A stretch of DNA of 64,000 nucleotides from Paraburkholderia kururiensis (GTDB taxonomy: Bacteria; Pseudomonadota; Gammaproteobacteria; Burkholderiales; Burkholderiaceae), in the NCBI RefSeq assembly GCF_034424375.1, contig NZ_CP139965.1, forward strand, positions 4,464,001-4,528,000. Reading direction: 5' to 3'. The first letter of the stretch is position 1, and the number at the start of each line of letters is the position of its first letter. The translations under genes and the position numbers were made by a program. The notes below the pieces were generated by a model. That model had not been told where the DNA came from. It was given only the letters and a program-made list of their open reading frames with translations, and made no database searches. Below, piece after piece: positions 8,402 through 17,502 of this stretch.

Positions 8402-9385
8402 ATGACGACGGCAGTGATCAAACAGGAAATTGCGGTGGCGTCGTTCAGCAAGGTCTACGACATCGATCACGTCGAGACGGCGCTGAACGATCTTGGGGAG
8501 AGTGCGAACGACGCGCTGCGTAGCACCTACGAGAAGATGCTCAAAGTCGGCAATTTGCGTTTTTGCGTGAAGCCGAACCGCATGCCTTCCATCGACGACC
8601 TGATCGGCGCGCTGCCCAACTTCGCCGATCCGCTCGACGACGTGCGGCGGCAAGTGGCGCTGTGCCTTGAAACGGACGACCGCCTGGAACTGATGCCCAT
8701 TCTGCTGCTGGGCGACCCGGGCATCGGCAAGACGCATTTCGCGAAGCAGCTCGCGCGACTGCTCGGCACGTCTTATCACTACGTCGCGATGAGTTCGCTC
8801 ACGGCGGGCTGGGTTCTGTCGGGCGCGTCGTCGCAGTGGAAGAACGCGAAGCCGGGCAAGGTGTTCGATGCGCTCGTGCATGGCAGCTACGCCAACCCCG
8901 TGATCGCCGTGGACGAGATCGACAAGGCGAGCGGCGATTCGCAATACGACCCGCTCGGCGCGCTCTACGCGCTGCTGGAGCACGACACGGCGCAGACCTT
9001 CATCGACGAATTCGCCGAAGTGCCCATCAATGCGGGCCACGTCATCTGGATCGCGACCGCCAATGACGAGCGCGCGATTCCCGAGCCCATTCTCAACCGC
9101 ATGAACGTCTACGAGATCGCGCCGCCCGACCGCGACGGCGCGCGGCGCATCGCGCAGTCCATCTACGACGAGATCCGCAGCGCGCACAGCTGGGGCGAGC
9201 GCTTTCCGGCCGTGCTCGGCGACGGTCCGCTCGACGCGCTCGCGAAGGCATCGCCGCGCGAAATGCGCCGGGCCATTCTGAACGCGTTCGGTACGGCGCG
9301 CATCGACGGTCGGGACGAGGTGGAGGCGAGGGATGTCCGGCTCGATTACGGCTCGCGGCGCAAATCCATCGGATTCCAGGGATAG
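8402..9385 (+). CDS. Stand-alone Lon-like AAA+ ATPase
   Basis: A 327-residue protein with one AAA+ module: Walker A GDPGIGKT (104-111), Walker B VIAVDE (167-172), sensor 1 Asn in IWIATAND (about 221) and a probable arginine finger in ILNRM (R233). The order and spacing resemble the ATPase part of Lon protease, but there is no Lon N-domain and no Ser-Lys protease domain after it. The first 95 residues are a helical region of unknown role. It may therefore be a chaperone or remodelling ATPase acting with a separate partner. ATG at 8402 is preceded by AGGACGGGG. It is flanked by a bidirectional terminator at 9462-9488 and has no obvious operon partner. Confidence 0.88.
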   Translation: MTTAVIKQEIAVASFSKVYDIDHVETALNDLGESANDALRSTYEKMLKVGNLRFCVKPNRMPSIDDLIGALPNFADPLDDVRRQVALCLETDDRLELMPILLLGDPGIGKTHFAKQLARLLGTSYHYVAMSSLTAGWVLSGASSQWKNAKPGKVFDALVHGSYANPVIAVDEIDKASGDSQYDPLGALYALLEHDTAQTFIDEFAEVPINAGHVIWIATANDERAIPEPILNRMNVYEIAPPDRDGARRIAQSIYDEIRSAHSWGERFPAVLGDGPLDALAKASPREMRRAILNAFGTARIDGRDEVEARDVRLDYGSRRKSIGFQG

Positions 9386-9461
9386 CGAGGTGCCGCCGCG
9401 ACGCGGGACGCGCGCCGACCATCGGATCGCGTTTTTGCACAAAAACGCCTCGTTTGACCCC

Positions 9462-9488
9462 AAAAAAGCCGCCTCCGGGCGGCTTTTT
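9462..9488. terminator. Bidirectional rho-independent terminator
   Basis: Stem GCCGCC/GGCGGC (9468-9473 with 9478-9483) with a TCCG loop. Six A precede it and five T follow, so it can stop transcripts from either side. It lies about 80 bp after the AAA+ gene. Confidence 0.85.
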
Positions 9489-9851
9489 CCACATCTGCGG
9501 GCGATCGTTCCAAAAAACGAAGGGAATCGTAAGCACATTGTTGTTTTCTCAACAATGATGGCGGCGATGCATCGTCACAATGTCCCTCGAGCGCCTTGGC
9601 AGACGGATTGCCAGGGGGCGTTCCGCATGCCGGGGCTGCCCCAACTCGTGGCCGTCGGCGCCTGCGGCAGCGTCGTACAATTTTGACAATGTCGGCCGCA
9701 TCGGTGGAGACGGGCCGCGTGGCGAGCGCTATCGAGACCATCGAGCGTTATCGAGCGCCAGTGGCAGGCCGGCGGCAGGAACCAGGAAGGCACGAACGAA
9801 GGCATGATGTGGGACTGGCAGTCGCACCTTGCCTCCAAGCGGACGTGGGAC
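9489..9851. other. Intergenic region with an 8-bp hairpin
   Basis: CATTGTTG/CAACAATG (9536-9543 with 9550-9557) forms a hairpin with loop TTTTCT and no T-tail, so it is more likely an operator or RNA structure than a terminator. I find no gene here, although one reading frame stays open into the next gene. Confidence 0.5.
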
Positions 9852-10958
9852 ATGGATCAAATCGAATGTGTGGTGATCGGCGCGGGCGTGGTCGGGCTGG
9901 CGATAGCCCGGGCGTTGGCGGCGCGGGGCCGCGAGGTGATCGTGCTCGAAGCGGCCGAAGCGATCGGCGTGGGCACGAGCTCGCGCAACAGCGAAGTGAT
10001 TCACGCGGGTCTCTACTATCCGCGCGGCTCGCTCAAGGCGGCATTGTGCGTGCGCGGCCGCGAAATGCTCTATGACTACTGCGCCGAACACGGCGTGCCG
10101 CACCAGCGCTGCGGCAAGCTGCTCGTCGCGACGGCGCGCAATCAGGTGCCGCAGCTTGAGAGCATCCTCGCGCGCGGCAAGGAGAACGGCGTGTTCGACC
10201 TCGTGCGCATCAGCGGCGCCGAGGCCACGGCGCTCGAACCGGCGCTCGAATGCGTGGAAGCGGTGTTCTCTCCGCAGACGGGCATCGTGGACAGCCATCA
10301 ACTGATGCTCGCCTTGCAGGGCGATGCCGAGCACGACGGCGCCGTGTTCGCGTTTCACGCGCCCGTGCAGGAGATCGAAGCAGCCAACGGACGCTTCGTC
10401 GTGCGGGTAGGCGGCGACGAACCCACGGAGATCGGCTGCGCCTGCGTGATCAACAGCGGGGGACTGCACGCGAACGGGCTTGCCCGGCGCATCCGCGGGC
10501 TCGACGCCCGCCAGGTGCCGCCGCTCTATCTGGCGCGCGGCAACTACTTCAGCATCTCAGGACGCGCGCCGTTCAGCCGGCTCATCTATCCCATGCCCAA
10601 CGAGGCGGGGCTGGGCGTGCATCTCACGCTGGACCTCGGCGGACAGGCGCGCTTCGGTCCGGACGTGGAGTGGGTGGACAGCATCAACTACGACGTCGAT
10701 CCGCGCCGGGCCGAGTCGTTCTATGCGCAGATTCGCGCGTATTGGCCGGGGCTGCCCGATGGCGCGTTGCAGCCGGCTTACGCGGGCATCCGGCCCAAGC
10801 TCTCCGGGCCGGGCGAGCCCGCGGCGGACTTCATGATCCAGGGGCCGGCCGCGCACGGCGTGCGCGGGCTCGTGAACCTCTTCGGCATCGAGTCGCCGGG
10901 GCTCACGGCGTCGCTCGCCATTGCGCAGCGCGTGTGCGAGGTGGTCGGCCGCGCGTGA
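9852..10958 (+). CDS. FAD-dependent oxidoreductase (L-2-hydroxyglutarate dehydrogenase/DAO-like)
   Basis: A 368-residue flavoprotein of the D-amino-acid oxidase fold. The N-terminus has the dinucleotide-binding GxGxxG motif VVIGAGVVGLAIARALA with the following acidic residue (VLEA) for the ribose. SSRNSEVIHAGLYYP, RGNYFSISG and the C-terminal PEAYAGIRPKLSG-like stretch resemble L-2-hydroxyglutarate oxidases (LhgO/L2HGDH). The exact substrate is an inference. Start MDQIECVV (9852) is preferred since it begins at the FAD-binding strand; an ATG at 9804 would add 16 residues and has a slightly better ribosome site. It is followed 205 bp later by the HiPIP gene, a possible electron acceptor though nothing proves it. 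Confidence 0.87.
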   Translation: MDQIECVVIGAGVVGLAIARALAARGREVIVLEAAEAIGVGTSSRNSEVIHAGLYYPRGSLKAALCVRGREMLYDYCAEHGVPHQRCGKLLVATARNQVPQLESILARGKENGVFDLVRISGAEATALEPALECVEAVFSPQTGIVDSHQLMLALQGDAEHDGAVFAFHAPVQEIEAANGRFVVRVGGDEPTEIGCACVINSGGLHANGLARRIRGLDARQVPPLYLARGNYFSISGRAPFSRLIYPMPNEAGLGVHLTLDLGGQARFGPDVEWVDSINYDVDPRRAESFYAQIRAYWPGLPDGALQPAYAGIRPKLSGPGEPAADFMIQGPAAHGVRGLVNLFGIESPGLTASLAIAQRVCEVVGRA

Positions 10959-11163
10959 GCGGATGCGGCGCTCGATGTATCGAGCGAGGCGGGCTTGCGG
11001 CATTGAAACGGTCGCTGCGGCAAGTGCCTGTTGCGCATCGCCGCTTATCTCCATCATTTGGGCCATCACGCGAGGCGGCTTCGTTGTTATGCTTGTCACG
11101 CGCCGTCGTCAGAACGGCGAGCAGGTGAGCCTTACCTGTCCCAATGACCTGGAGTGACTCCCC

Positions 11164-11475
11164 ATGAAATCGTCCCGCCGTACTTTCCTTATCACTAGCA
11201 TTGGTGTTGCCTCTTCGTTGGCCTTGTCCCGTCAGGCGTTTGCCGACGCGCCGAAGGTCTCCGAATCCGATCCCACGGCCGTTGCGCTCGGCTACAAGAA
11301 CGACGCGGCGCAGGTCGACAAGGCCAAGTACGCGAAGTACGCGGCCGGCCAGCAGTGCAACAACTGCCAGTTCTTCCAGGGCAAGCCCACCGACGCGTGG
11401 GCGCCGTGCCCGATGTTCGGCGGCAAGCAGGTGTCCGGCAAGGGCTGGTGCAGCGCATATACGAAGAAGGCCTGA
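11164..11475 (+). CDS. High-potential iron-sulfur protein (HiPIP), Tat-exported
   Basis: A 103-residue precursor. The twin-arginine signal SRRTFLITS leads into a hydrophobic segment ending AFA at residue 27. The mature domain carries the four 4Fe-4S ligands Cys65, Cys68, Cys82 and Cys96 with the standard HiPIP spacing (CxxC, then 13 and 13 residues), plus the conserved aromatic GWCSAY at the end. HiPIPs are periplasmic one-electron carriers between respiratory or photosynthetic complexes and terminal acceptors. ATG at 11164 follows GGAGTGACTCCCC. It stands alone; 280 bp without a supported gene follow. Confidence 0.96.
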   Translation: MKSSRRTFLITSIGVASSLALSRQAFADAPKVSESDPTAVALGYKNDAAQVDKAKYAKYAAGQQCNNCQFFQGKPTDAWAPCPMFGGKQVSGKGWCSAYTKKA

Positions 11476-11754
11476 GCGCTGCGCGCCTCATATGCTGCGC
11501 CGGGGTTGGTTCGATGCGGCGCAGCATGAGCAGACAGAGTTTGAAACGCGGGGCGCCGTGCTCACCATCGTTCGCCGCCCCGCCTGGTTGTCGAGCTTTG
11601 GTGTCCTCATGCGGCAACATGGACGGCCGCTTCAAACGCAGCTTGAAATCACCTTGACCGGTCTTTACACTCGCAGGGCATCGGCGAAGGCCGGTACGCA
11701 GCTATCGGCGGCTGCATAACGAAATATCCTCCCTCGTGAAGGCCGGAGAACCGG

Positions 11755-13047
11755 ATGGCACCAGCGTCGAGAAGCTTCAACACCCGGGCAGTCGCGGCCG
11801 CCGTGATCGGCAATGCGCTCGAGTGGTACGACTTCACCGTGTACGGCTTTCTCAACGTCGTCATCGCCCAGTTGTTCTTTCCCGCCCGCAGCGAATACGC
11901 GTCGCTGCTTCTCACCACGGCAACGTTCGGCGCCGCGTTCGTGATGCGCCCGGTGGGCGGCATCGTGCTCGGCCTCTATGCCGACCGCGCGGGCCGCAAG
12001 GCCGCGCTCTCGCTCGTCATGCTGCTGATGACGCTCGGCATGCTGCTGCTCGCCGTCGCACCGCCGTATTCCGCCATCGGCGTGGGCGCACCGCTCATGA
12101 TCGTGCTGGGCCGCATGCTGCAAGGCTTTTCCGCCGGCGGCGAGTTCGGCAGTTCGACTGCGTTGCTGATCGAAGCCGCGCCGTTTTCTAAACGTGGGCT
12201 CTACGGCAGTTGGCAGATGGCGAGCCAGGCCGGCGCGTTGCTCCTGGGCGCGCTCGTAGGCGCGACGATCGCTCACGGCCTGCCGCCCGAGGCGTTCAAG
12301 GCGTGGGGCTGGCGCGTGCCGTTCATCGTCGGGCTCCTGATCGGGCCTATCGGTTTCTACATCCGCCGACACCTCGCGGACTCCGAAGCATTTCTTCACG
12401 CGAAGCAGACCGCGCGCCGCGCCACCTTGCGCGAGGTCTTCGCCAGCCACAGCAGCGACGTGCTGTGCGGGCTGGGCGCTGTCATTGCGCTCACCGTGAC
12501 GGTCTACGTGCTCATCAGTTACTTGCCTACGTTCGCGGTGCGCGAGCTGAAGCTCTCGTACGCGGAGTCGTTCCACGCGGTGATCGCGGGCAACGTGGTG
12601 CTCATGGTGCTGTCGCCCGTGATGGGCGCGTGGTCCGACCGCATCGGACGCAAGGGACTCTCGCTGTGGTCGCTCGTTGCCACGTTCGTGTTGATGTATC
12701 CGCTCTTCTCGTGGCTCGCGGCCGCGCCTACCGTGTCGAAGCTCGTTCTCGTGCAGACGTTGCTTTCGGTCACGCTCTCCGGCTACTACGGACCGTTCGG
12801 CGCGCTGATCGCGGAACTGTTCCCGGCCAACGTGCGCTCCACAGGTCTCTCGCTTGCCTACAACTTCGCCGTGGTGCTGTTCGGCGGGTTCGGTCCGTTC
12901 ATCGTGACGTGGTTGATCGAGACCTTCGATTCGCCGCTTGCGCCCACGTACTATGTGATGGGCGGACTCGCGGTATCGATCGTTGCAGTGGCCTGCGTGC
13001 CCGCGCAGCGCCATGCCGATCTGGACGCGCGTCGCAAGCCGGCGTGA
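11755..13047 (+). CDS. MFS transporter, metabolite:H+ symporter (MHS) family
   Basis: A 430-residue, 12-helix inner-membrane carrier. The MHS signature is clear: GNALEWYDFTVYGFL in helix 1, RPVGGIVLGLYADRAGRKAAL in the 2-3 loop (the MFS motif A), and GRMLQGFSAGGEFGSS in helix 4. These transporters import carboxylates, proline/betaine or shikimate with protons. Citrate- or alpha-ketoglutarate-like substrates are likely but not provable. Start ATG follows GGAGAACCGG. It converges on the amidase gene; a GC-only hairpin (13103-13124) lies between the two but lacks a T-tail. Confidence 0.93.
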   Translation: MAPASRSFNTRAVAAAVIGNALEWYDFTVYGFLNVVIAQLFFPARSEYASLLLTTATFGAAFVMRPVGGIVLGLYADRAGRKAALSLVMLLMTLGMLLLAVAPPYSAIGVGAPLMIVLGRMLQGFSAGGEFGSSTALLIEAAPFSKRGLYGSWQMASQAGALLLGALVGATIAHGLPPEAFKAWGWRVPFIVGLLIGPIGFYIRRHLADSEAFLHAKQTARRATLREVFASHSSDVLCGLGAVIALTVTVYVLISYLPTFAVRELKLSYAESFHAVIAGNVVLMVLSPVMGAWSDRIGRKGLSLWSLVATFVLMYPLFSWLAAAPTVSKLVLVQTLLSVTLSGYYGPFGALIAELFPANVRSTGLSLAYNFAVVLFGGFGPFIVTWLIETFDSPLAPTYYVMGGLAVSIVAVACVPAQRHADLDARRKPA

Positions 13048-13128
13048 ACGCGTTTCGGCTGTTATAGAGAGAGCGTTGAGCGCAGTCGCGCCGCGGTTTC
13101 ACGCGCGCGCGTTCAAGCGCGCGCCTGC

Positions 13129-13390
13129 ATCAAAGGCGGCCGGCGATCGAACCACGGACGCGCCGCCTCGAGCTGTGCGGCGAGCCGGAACAGCGTGGCG
13201 TCGTCGCCCTCGCGCGCCGCGAACTGCACGCCGATGGGCAGCCCACGCGCGTTCCAGTAATCAACGGCGGCCGGCGATCGAACCACGGACGCGCCGCTTC
13301 GAGCTGTGCGGCGAGCCGGAACAGCGTGGCGTCGTCGCCCTCGCGCGCTGCGAACTGCACGCCGATGGGCAGCCCACGCGCGTTCCAGTA
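13129..13390. repeat. 131-bp tandem duplication at the amidase 3' end
   Basis: Copies are 13129-13259 and 13260-13390, head to tail, same length, with only three mismatches that I can see (13134/13265, 13167/13298, 13218/13349). Two of these are silent in the amidase frame. 131 is not a multiple of 3, so the second copy is out of frame. Microhomology around TGAT/TACTGG marks the junction. Confidence 0.95.
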
Positions 13391-14740
13391 GAGCGGCACC
13401 GACATCGCCGGCTGGCCGGTGAGATTGAACAACTCTGTGCAGCCTGCCCATGCGAATGCCTTGGCTGACGCCTCGGCGAGCAGGCGTTTCATGAGCGGCT
13501 CGACGGGCATGGCCGTGACCGCGCGCATCTGGATGCGCTCCATCTGCGTGGGCCGCATCTCGCCAATCTTGATGGGCGCGGATGCGAGCGTCGCGCACAG
13601 AATCACGTCGTAGCGCGTGAAGAGATCCGCGAGTTTCGCGCTCACGCGGCGCTGCGTTTCGAGCGCGCCCGGCAGCGCGTTTTCGCCGAGCTTGCGGCCC
13701 ACGTGCGCCATCGCCCATGTCGCGATTTCGAAGTCGGTGCGGCGAGGTTTGCGGCCCGAGAGGCGATCTGCGTTTAGCACGAATTCGTCGGCCACCACGG
13801 ACCACAGCATCAGAAAAGCGTGAGCGACAGAGGCGAAGTCGATGTCCAGTTCGACCGGCTCGACATGATGCCCGAGCGACTCGACCAGCTTTGCGGCGTC
13901 ATCGAGCGCGGCGCGCGCATCGGCGGAGAGCGAAGGCGCGAGCATGGGGTGCGAGATCAGCGCGATATGCAGCGGCTTGCAAGGCTCGCGCGTCGCGGCG
14001 AGCAGCGTGCCGGGCGTACCCGGCGGCAGCGCGGGGTCGCCCGCCACGAGGTCGAGCAGCAGGGCGCTGTCGCGCACGCTGCGCGAGATGGCGTGATCCA
14101 CGCCGAGTTCGCCCGGCGGCGGCGCTTCGACGCGTGGCGGCTGACGCGAACGCGAAGGCTTCAGTCCGAAGAGACCGCAGCACGAAGCAGGAATGCGGAT
14201 CGAGCCGCCGCCATCGGATGCGTGTGCAACGGGCACGACGCCGGCCGCCACTGCTGCTGCAGAACCACCGCTCGATCCGCCCGGCGTGTGATCGAGGTTC
14301 CACGGGTTGCGGCACGGACCAAACAGTTCGGGCTCCGTATAAGGCATTTGCCCGAGCTCCGAAGTACTCGTCTTCGCGAAGATGTTGAGCCCCGCCTCGC
14401 GAAAGCGCGCGACCACCGGCGCGTCTTGCGTGGGCACGAAGTGGCGATAGTGGCGGCTTCCCATCGACATCGGCAGGCCCGCTACCGGCGCACCCAGGTC
14501 TTTGACGAGAAACGGCACGCCTGCGAGCGGCCCGTCGGCGATGCCTTGCATGCCATCGCCGCTGCGGAGCGCGCGCTTGCGGGCCGCGTCGTAGTCTTTG
14601 AGCACGACAGCGTTGATGGCCGGGTTCACCGCTTCCACACGCGAGATCGCGGCGTCCAGCAGTTCGCGCGCGCTGACTTCGCGACGCTTCACGAGTTCGG
14701 CGAGGCCGATTGCGTCGTGGGCAAGGTAGTCGGACACCAT
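13130..14740 (-). CDS. Amidase-signature family hydrolase with frameshifted C-terminal tail
   Basis: A 536-residue amidase. The Ser-cisSer-Lys triad is visible: Lys80 in PFLVKDLG, Ser156/157 in TPGGSSGGSAAA, and nucleophile Ser180 in DGGGSIRIPAS. The family hydrolyses amides such as 6-aminohexanoate dimers or aryl amides; the substrate here is unknown. The authentic end appears to be WFDRRPPL followed by MQARA, still encoded in another frame ending near 13113. Because of the 131-bp duplication the reading frame instead ends with about 43 residues of frame-shifted copy, rich in Arg and Ser. The core domain is intact, so activity may survive. It starts 41 bp after the dienelactone hydrolase stop, a likely operon. 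The duplication could also be an assembly join between variant haplotypes. Confidence 0.88.
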   Translation of the reverse strand: MVSDYLAHDAIGLAELVKRREVSARELLDAAISRVEAVNPAINAVVLKDYDAARKRALRSGDGMQGIADGPLAGVPFLVKDLGAPVAGLPMSMGSRHYRHFVPTQDAPVVARFREAGLNIFAKTSTSELGQMPYTEPELFGPCRNPWNLDHTPGGSSGGSAAAVAAGVVPVAHASDGGGSIRIPASCCGLFGLKPSRSRQPPRVEAPPPGELGVDHAISRSVRDSALLLDLVAGDPALPPGTPGTLLAATREPCKPLHIALISHPMLAPSLSADARAALDDAAKLVESLGHHVEPVELDIDFASVAHAFLMLWSVVADEFVLNADRLSGRKPRRTDFEIATWAMAHVGRKLGENALPGALETQRRVSAKLADLFTRYDVILCATLASAPIKIGEMRPTQMERIQMRAVTAMPVEPLMKRLLAEASAKAFAWAGCTELFNLTGQPAMSVPLYWNARGLPIGVQFAAREGDDATLFRLAAQLEAARPWFDRRPPLITGTRVGCPSACSSRRARATTPRCSGSPHSSRRRVRGSIAGRL

Positions 14741-14781
14741 CGGTCGGTTTCTCGCGTGCGGGGTGAGGGTGTGCGCGGCGC

Positions 14782-15480
14782 TTACATCAGCTCGCCGAGG
14801 AACGTCAGCGTGCGGCCATGCGCGAGCGCGGCGGCGTGCTGGTTGTACGACGCGCGCTCCGTGCAGTTGAAGCCGTGTTCGGCGCCGGGGTACAGGTGGA
14901 ACTCCACGTTGTCGCGGCCGGTGAAGCGCTCCTTCACCTGTCCCACGGCTTCGAGCGGAATGGAGTGATCGTGCTCGGCGTAGTGGAACTGCATGGGCAC
15001 CTTGACGTTCGGCGCTTCTTCCAGACGGTTCTGGATACCGCCGCCGTAGTACGACACGGCGGCATCCAGCGTGCCCTGGGCCGCGGCGAGATACGCGAGG
15101 CGTCCGCCGAAGCAGTAGCCGATGGCGGCCACCTTGCCGGTCACCTCAGGCATGGCGCGCAACGCTGACGCGGCGGCGCCGATGTCTGCCACCGCGAGAT
15201 CGACGTTGGTCTTCTGCAGCAGTTCGATGCCGCGGTCGCGGTCCGCGCCCACGTAATCGAGCTCCACGCGCGGTTGGGTGCGCCAGAAGATGTCCGGTGC
15301 GAGCGCGACGTAGCCGTCCTGCGCGTACTGTTCCGCGACGTCGCGAATATGGCCGTTGACGCCAAAGATTTCCTGAACGATGACGATGCCCGGGCCCTTG
15401 CCCGTCTTCGGCAGCGCCAGGTAGCCTTCGAAGCTTTCATTGCCGGTCGGGATGTCGATCCAGCGGGATGTGATGCTCAC
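14782..15480 (-). CDS. Dienelactone hydrolase family protein
   Basis: A 233-residue alpha/beta hydrolase. The catalytic Cys-Asp-His triad is Cys123 (GYCFGGR), Asp171 (AEHDHSIP) and His202 (GAEHGFN), with Glu37 in QEIFG, the residue that activates the Cys in this family. Family members open 4-carboxymethylenebutenolide in chlorocatechol breakdown, but many paralogues have other ester or lactone substrates. Start is GTG at 15480, chosen because AAGGAG lies eight bases upstream; the extra N-terminal residues of the longer frame are Arg-rich and unlike the family. Upstream member of a likely two-gene operon with the amidase. Confidence 0.92.
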   Translation of the reverse strand: MSITSRWIDIPTGNESFEGYLALPKTGKGPGIVIVQEIFGVNGHIRDVAEQYAQDGYVALAPDIFWRTQPRVELDYVGADRDRGIELLQKTNVDLAVADIGAAASALRAMPEVTGKVAAIGYCFGGRLAYLAAAQGTLDAAVSYYGGGIQNRLEEAPNVKVPMQFHYAEHDHSIPLEAVGQVKERFTGRDNVEFHLYPGAEHGFNCTERASYNQHAAALAHGRTLTFLGELM

Positions 15481-16196
15481 AGCGTTTCTCCTTGAAGACG
15501 GTCGTGGAGCGAGACACCGCGACACCCAGGGCCGCGCGCCGAAAGCGCGGCAAAGCCTGACGAGGCCCTGCAAGGCACGGCGGGCGCGAGGCGGCGAATC
15601 GAACCAGGGGAATCAATATGGAGAGCCAGTTTGCCACATGGGTGGACGGCCCTGCAGGAAGCCTCGCAACGTGTCTCGAGGCCGGTCTTGCCGCACGCGA
15701 CGGTCCTGCCGGACCACTGATGGTCCGGTGATCGGCGCATGCATGCTTGCGATGCTTATTTGAACCATTAACGGTTATTAACCGCCATTACTTTAGTGCG
15801 GACGGACAAATCGTCACATTGGCAGAGGCGCCGATTGAGCCGGCCTTGCGCAAACCTTTGCGAAGCGCCGCTCACATAGCCGGACCGGGTATGCGCAGAG
15901 CCGCATATGCGGCCGCTATACGGGCATCGAAGTGCTCGCATCGCGTCCCGCGGTTCGGTTGACAGGACAAACGCTATTGGTAGTGTCACCACTTACCCAA
16001 AAAAATCCCCTAAATTAATTTGATCGCCTACACTTGCGCGCAAGTATGATTGGCCGCCTGTCACAAACCGGCGAATGTCATGCTAGCCAGGTGCATGAAC
16101 GATGCATCCTGCGTGGTCGTCCGCCAATAGAGCGACACGTGAAGGGAGCGGGGCACAGGGCGATTACGTAATTTGGGACCGAAACTGGAGACTTAC
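15481..16196. promoter_or_regulatory. 716-bp divergent regulatory region with several palindromes
   Basis: No gene is supported here. It holds a perfect 8-bp hairpin CCGGACCA/TGGTCCGG (15709-15728, loop CTGA), an odd palindrome CGGTTA-T-TAACCG (15772-15784), and a weak promoter-like TTGACA (15959-15964) with TAGTGT 16 bp later, pointing toward the LivK-type gene. The stretch from 15750 to 16040 is AT-rich for this genome. The long leader (about 200 nt) before the binding-protein gene may carry post-transcriptional control. Confidence 0.45.
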
Positions 16197-17342
16197 ATGA
16201 ACATCAAGATTCAAAAGCTGTTGCCGATCAGCGCGGCCGCCATGCTGTTTGCGTCGATCGCAACGACCGCGGCAGCTGACCAGGTCGTGAAGATCGGTCA
16301 CGTCGCTCCGCTGACGGGCGGCATTGCTCACCTCGGCAAAGACAACGAGAACGGCGCGCGTCTCGCTGTCGAAGAAATCAATGCCAAGGGCCTGACGATC
16401 GGCGGCCAGAAGATCACGCTGGAACTCGACGCCCAGGACGACGCGGCTGACCCGCGTACGGCTACCCAGGTTGCCCAGAAGCTCGTCGACGACAAGGTCG
16501 TGGCAGTGGTCGGCCACCTGAACTCGGGTACTTCGATCCCGGCTTCGAAGATCTATAGCGACGCGGGCATCGTCCAGATCTCGCCGTCGGCAACGAACCC
16601 CGCCTACACGCAGCAAGGCTTCAAGACCACGTACCGCGTGGTGGCTACGGACGCTCAGCAAGGTCCGGCACTCGCGAACTACGCCGCGAAGGGCCTGAAG
16701 GTGAAGAGCGTCGCGATCGTCGACGATTCCACGGCTTACGGCCAGGGTCTGGCGAACGAATTCGAGAAGACCGCGAAGGCACTGGGCCTGAAGGTCGTGT
16801 CGCACGATGCGACGAACGACAAGGCCGTGGACTTCCGCGCGATTCTGACGAAGATCAAGGGTGAGAACCCGGACGCGATCATGTACGGCGGCATGGACGC
16901 CACCGGCGGCCCGTTCGCCAAGCAGGCGAAGCAGCTGGGCCTGCGCGCGAAGGTGCTCGCGGGTGACGGCGTGTGTACCGACAAGCTGTCGGACCTGGCC
17001 GGCGACGCAACCGACAACGTCGTGTGCTCGGAAGCCGGTATGGCGCTCGAGAAGATGGAAGGCGGCGCAGCGTTCCAGGCGAAGTATCAGAAGCGCTTCG
17101 GCCAGCCGATCCAGATCTACGCTCCGTTCACGTATGACGCGGTGTACATCATCGTCGATGCAATGAAGCGTGCAAACTCGACGGACCCGGCGAAGATTCT
17201 CGCCGCCATGCCGAGCACCGACTACAAGGGCGTGATTGGCGAAACCACGTTCGACTCGAAGGGCGACCTCAAGCACGGCGTGATCTCGCTGTACAACTAC
17301 AAGGGCGGCAAGAAGACCCTGCTCGACGTCGTGAAGATGTAA
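16197..17342 (+). CDS. Branched-chain amino-acid ABC transporter periplasmic binding protein
   Basis: A 381-residue precursor with signal peptide MNIKIQKLLPISAAAMLFAS..., cleaved near residue 26 (ATTAAA/DQ). The mature protein is a type 1 periplasmic binding protein of the LIV-BP family: VVKIGHVAPLTGGIAHLGKD start, GHLNSGTSIPASKIY and the SPSATNP ligand-site motif. It binds Leu/Ile/Val or related amino acids and hands them to a LivHMGF permease, which is not encoded here, so this is an orphan binding protein. Codon use is strongly biased (few rare codons) and it has its own strong terminator, both signs of high expression. ATG at 16197 follows CTGGAG. Confidence 0.95.
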   Translation: MNIKIQKLLPISAAAMLFASIATTAAADQVVKIGHVAPLTGGIAHLGKDNENGARLAVEEINAKGLTIGGQKITLELDAQDDAADPRTATQVAQKLVDDKVVAVVGHLNSGTSIPASKIYSDAGIVQISPSATNPAYTQQGFKTTYRVVATDAQQGPALANYAAKGLKVKSVAIVDDSTAYGQGLANEFEKTAKALGLKVVSHDATNDKAVDFRAILTKIKGENPDAIMYGGMDATGGPFAKQAKQLGLRAKVLAGDGVCTDKLSDLAGDATDNVVCSEAGMALEKMEGGAAFQAKYQKRFGQPIQIYAPFTYDAVYIIVDAMKRANSTDPAKILAAMPSTDYKGVIGETTFDSKGDLKHGVISLYNYKGGKKTLLDVVKM

Positions 17343-17413
17343 TGTCACAGGCCGCATCGGCCGGCGCTTCGCGCTCACCGGTGCGGTTCATGTCGACAAC
17401 GACAGGCTGAACG

Positions 17414-17450
17414 AGGCACGCGTGCATCATGCACGCGTGCCTTTTGTTTT
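17414..17450 (+). terminator. Strong rho-independent terminator of the binding-protein gene
   Basis: A perfect 13-bp stem (17414-17426 with 17430-17442), three-base loop TCA, then TTTTGTTTT. Confidence 0.95.
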
Positions 17451-17502
17451 GGTGGCCTGCATGCGAGGCGGAGGCATCGATAACAAGCTGGAGGAGAGGG
17501 CC

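Noticed and set aside
9723..9757. Repeated TATCGAG words
   Set aside because: Short and imperfect; no positional logic relative to a promoter.
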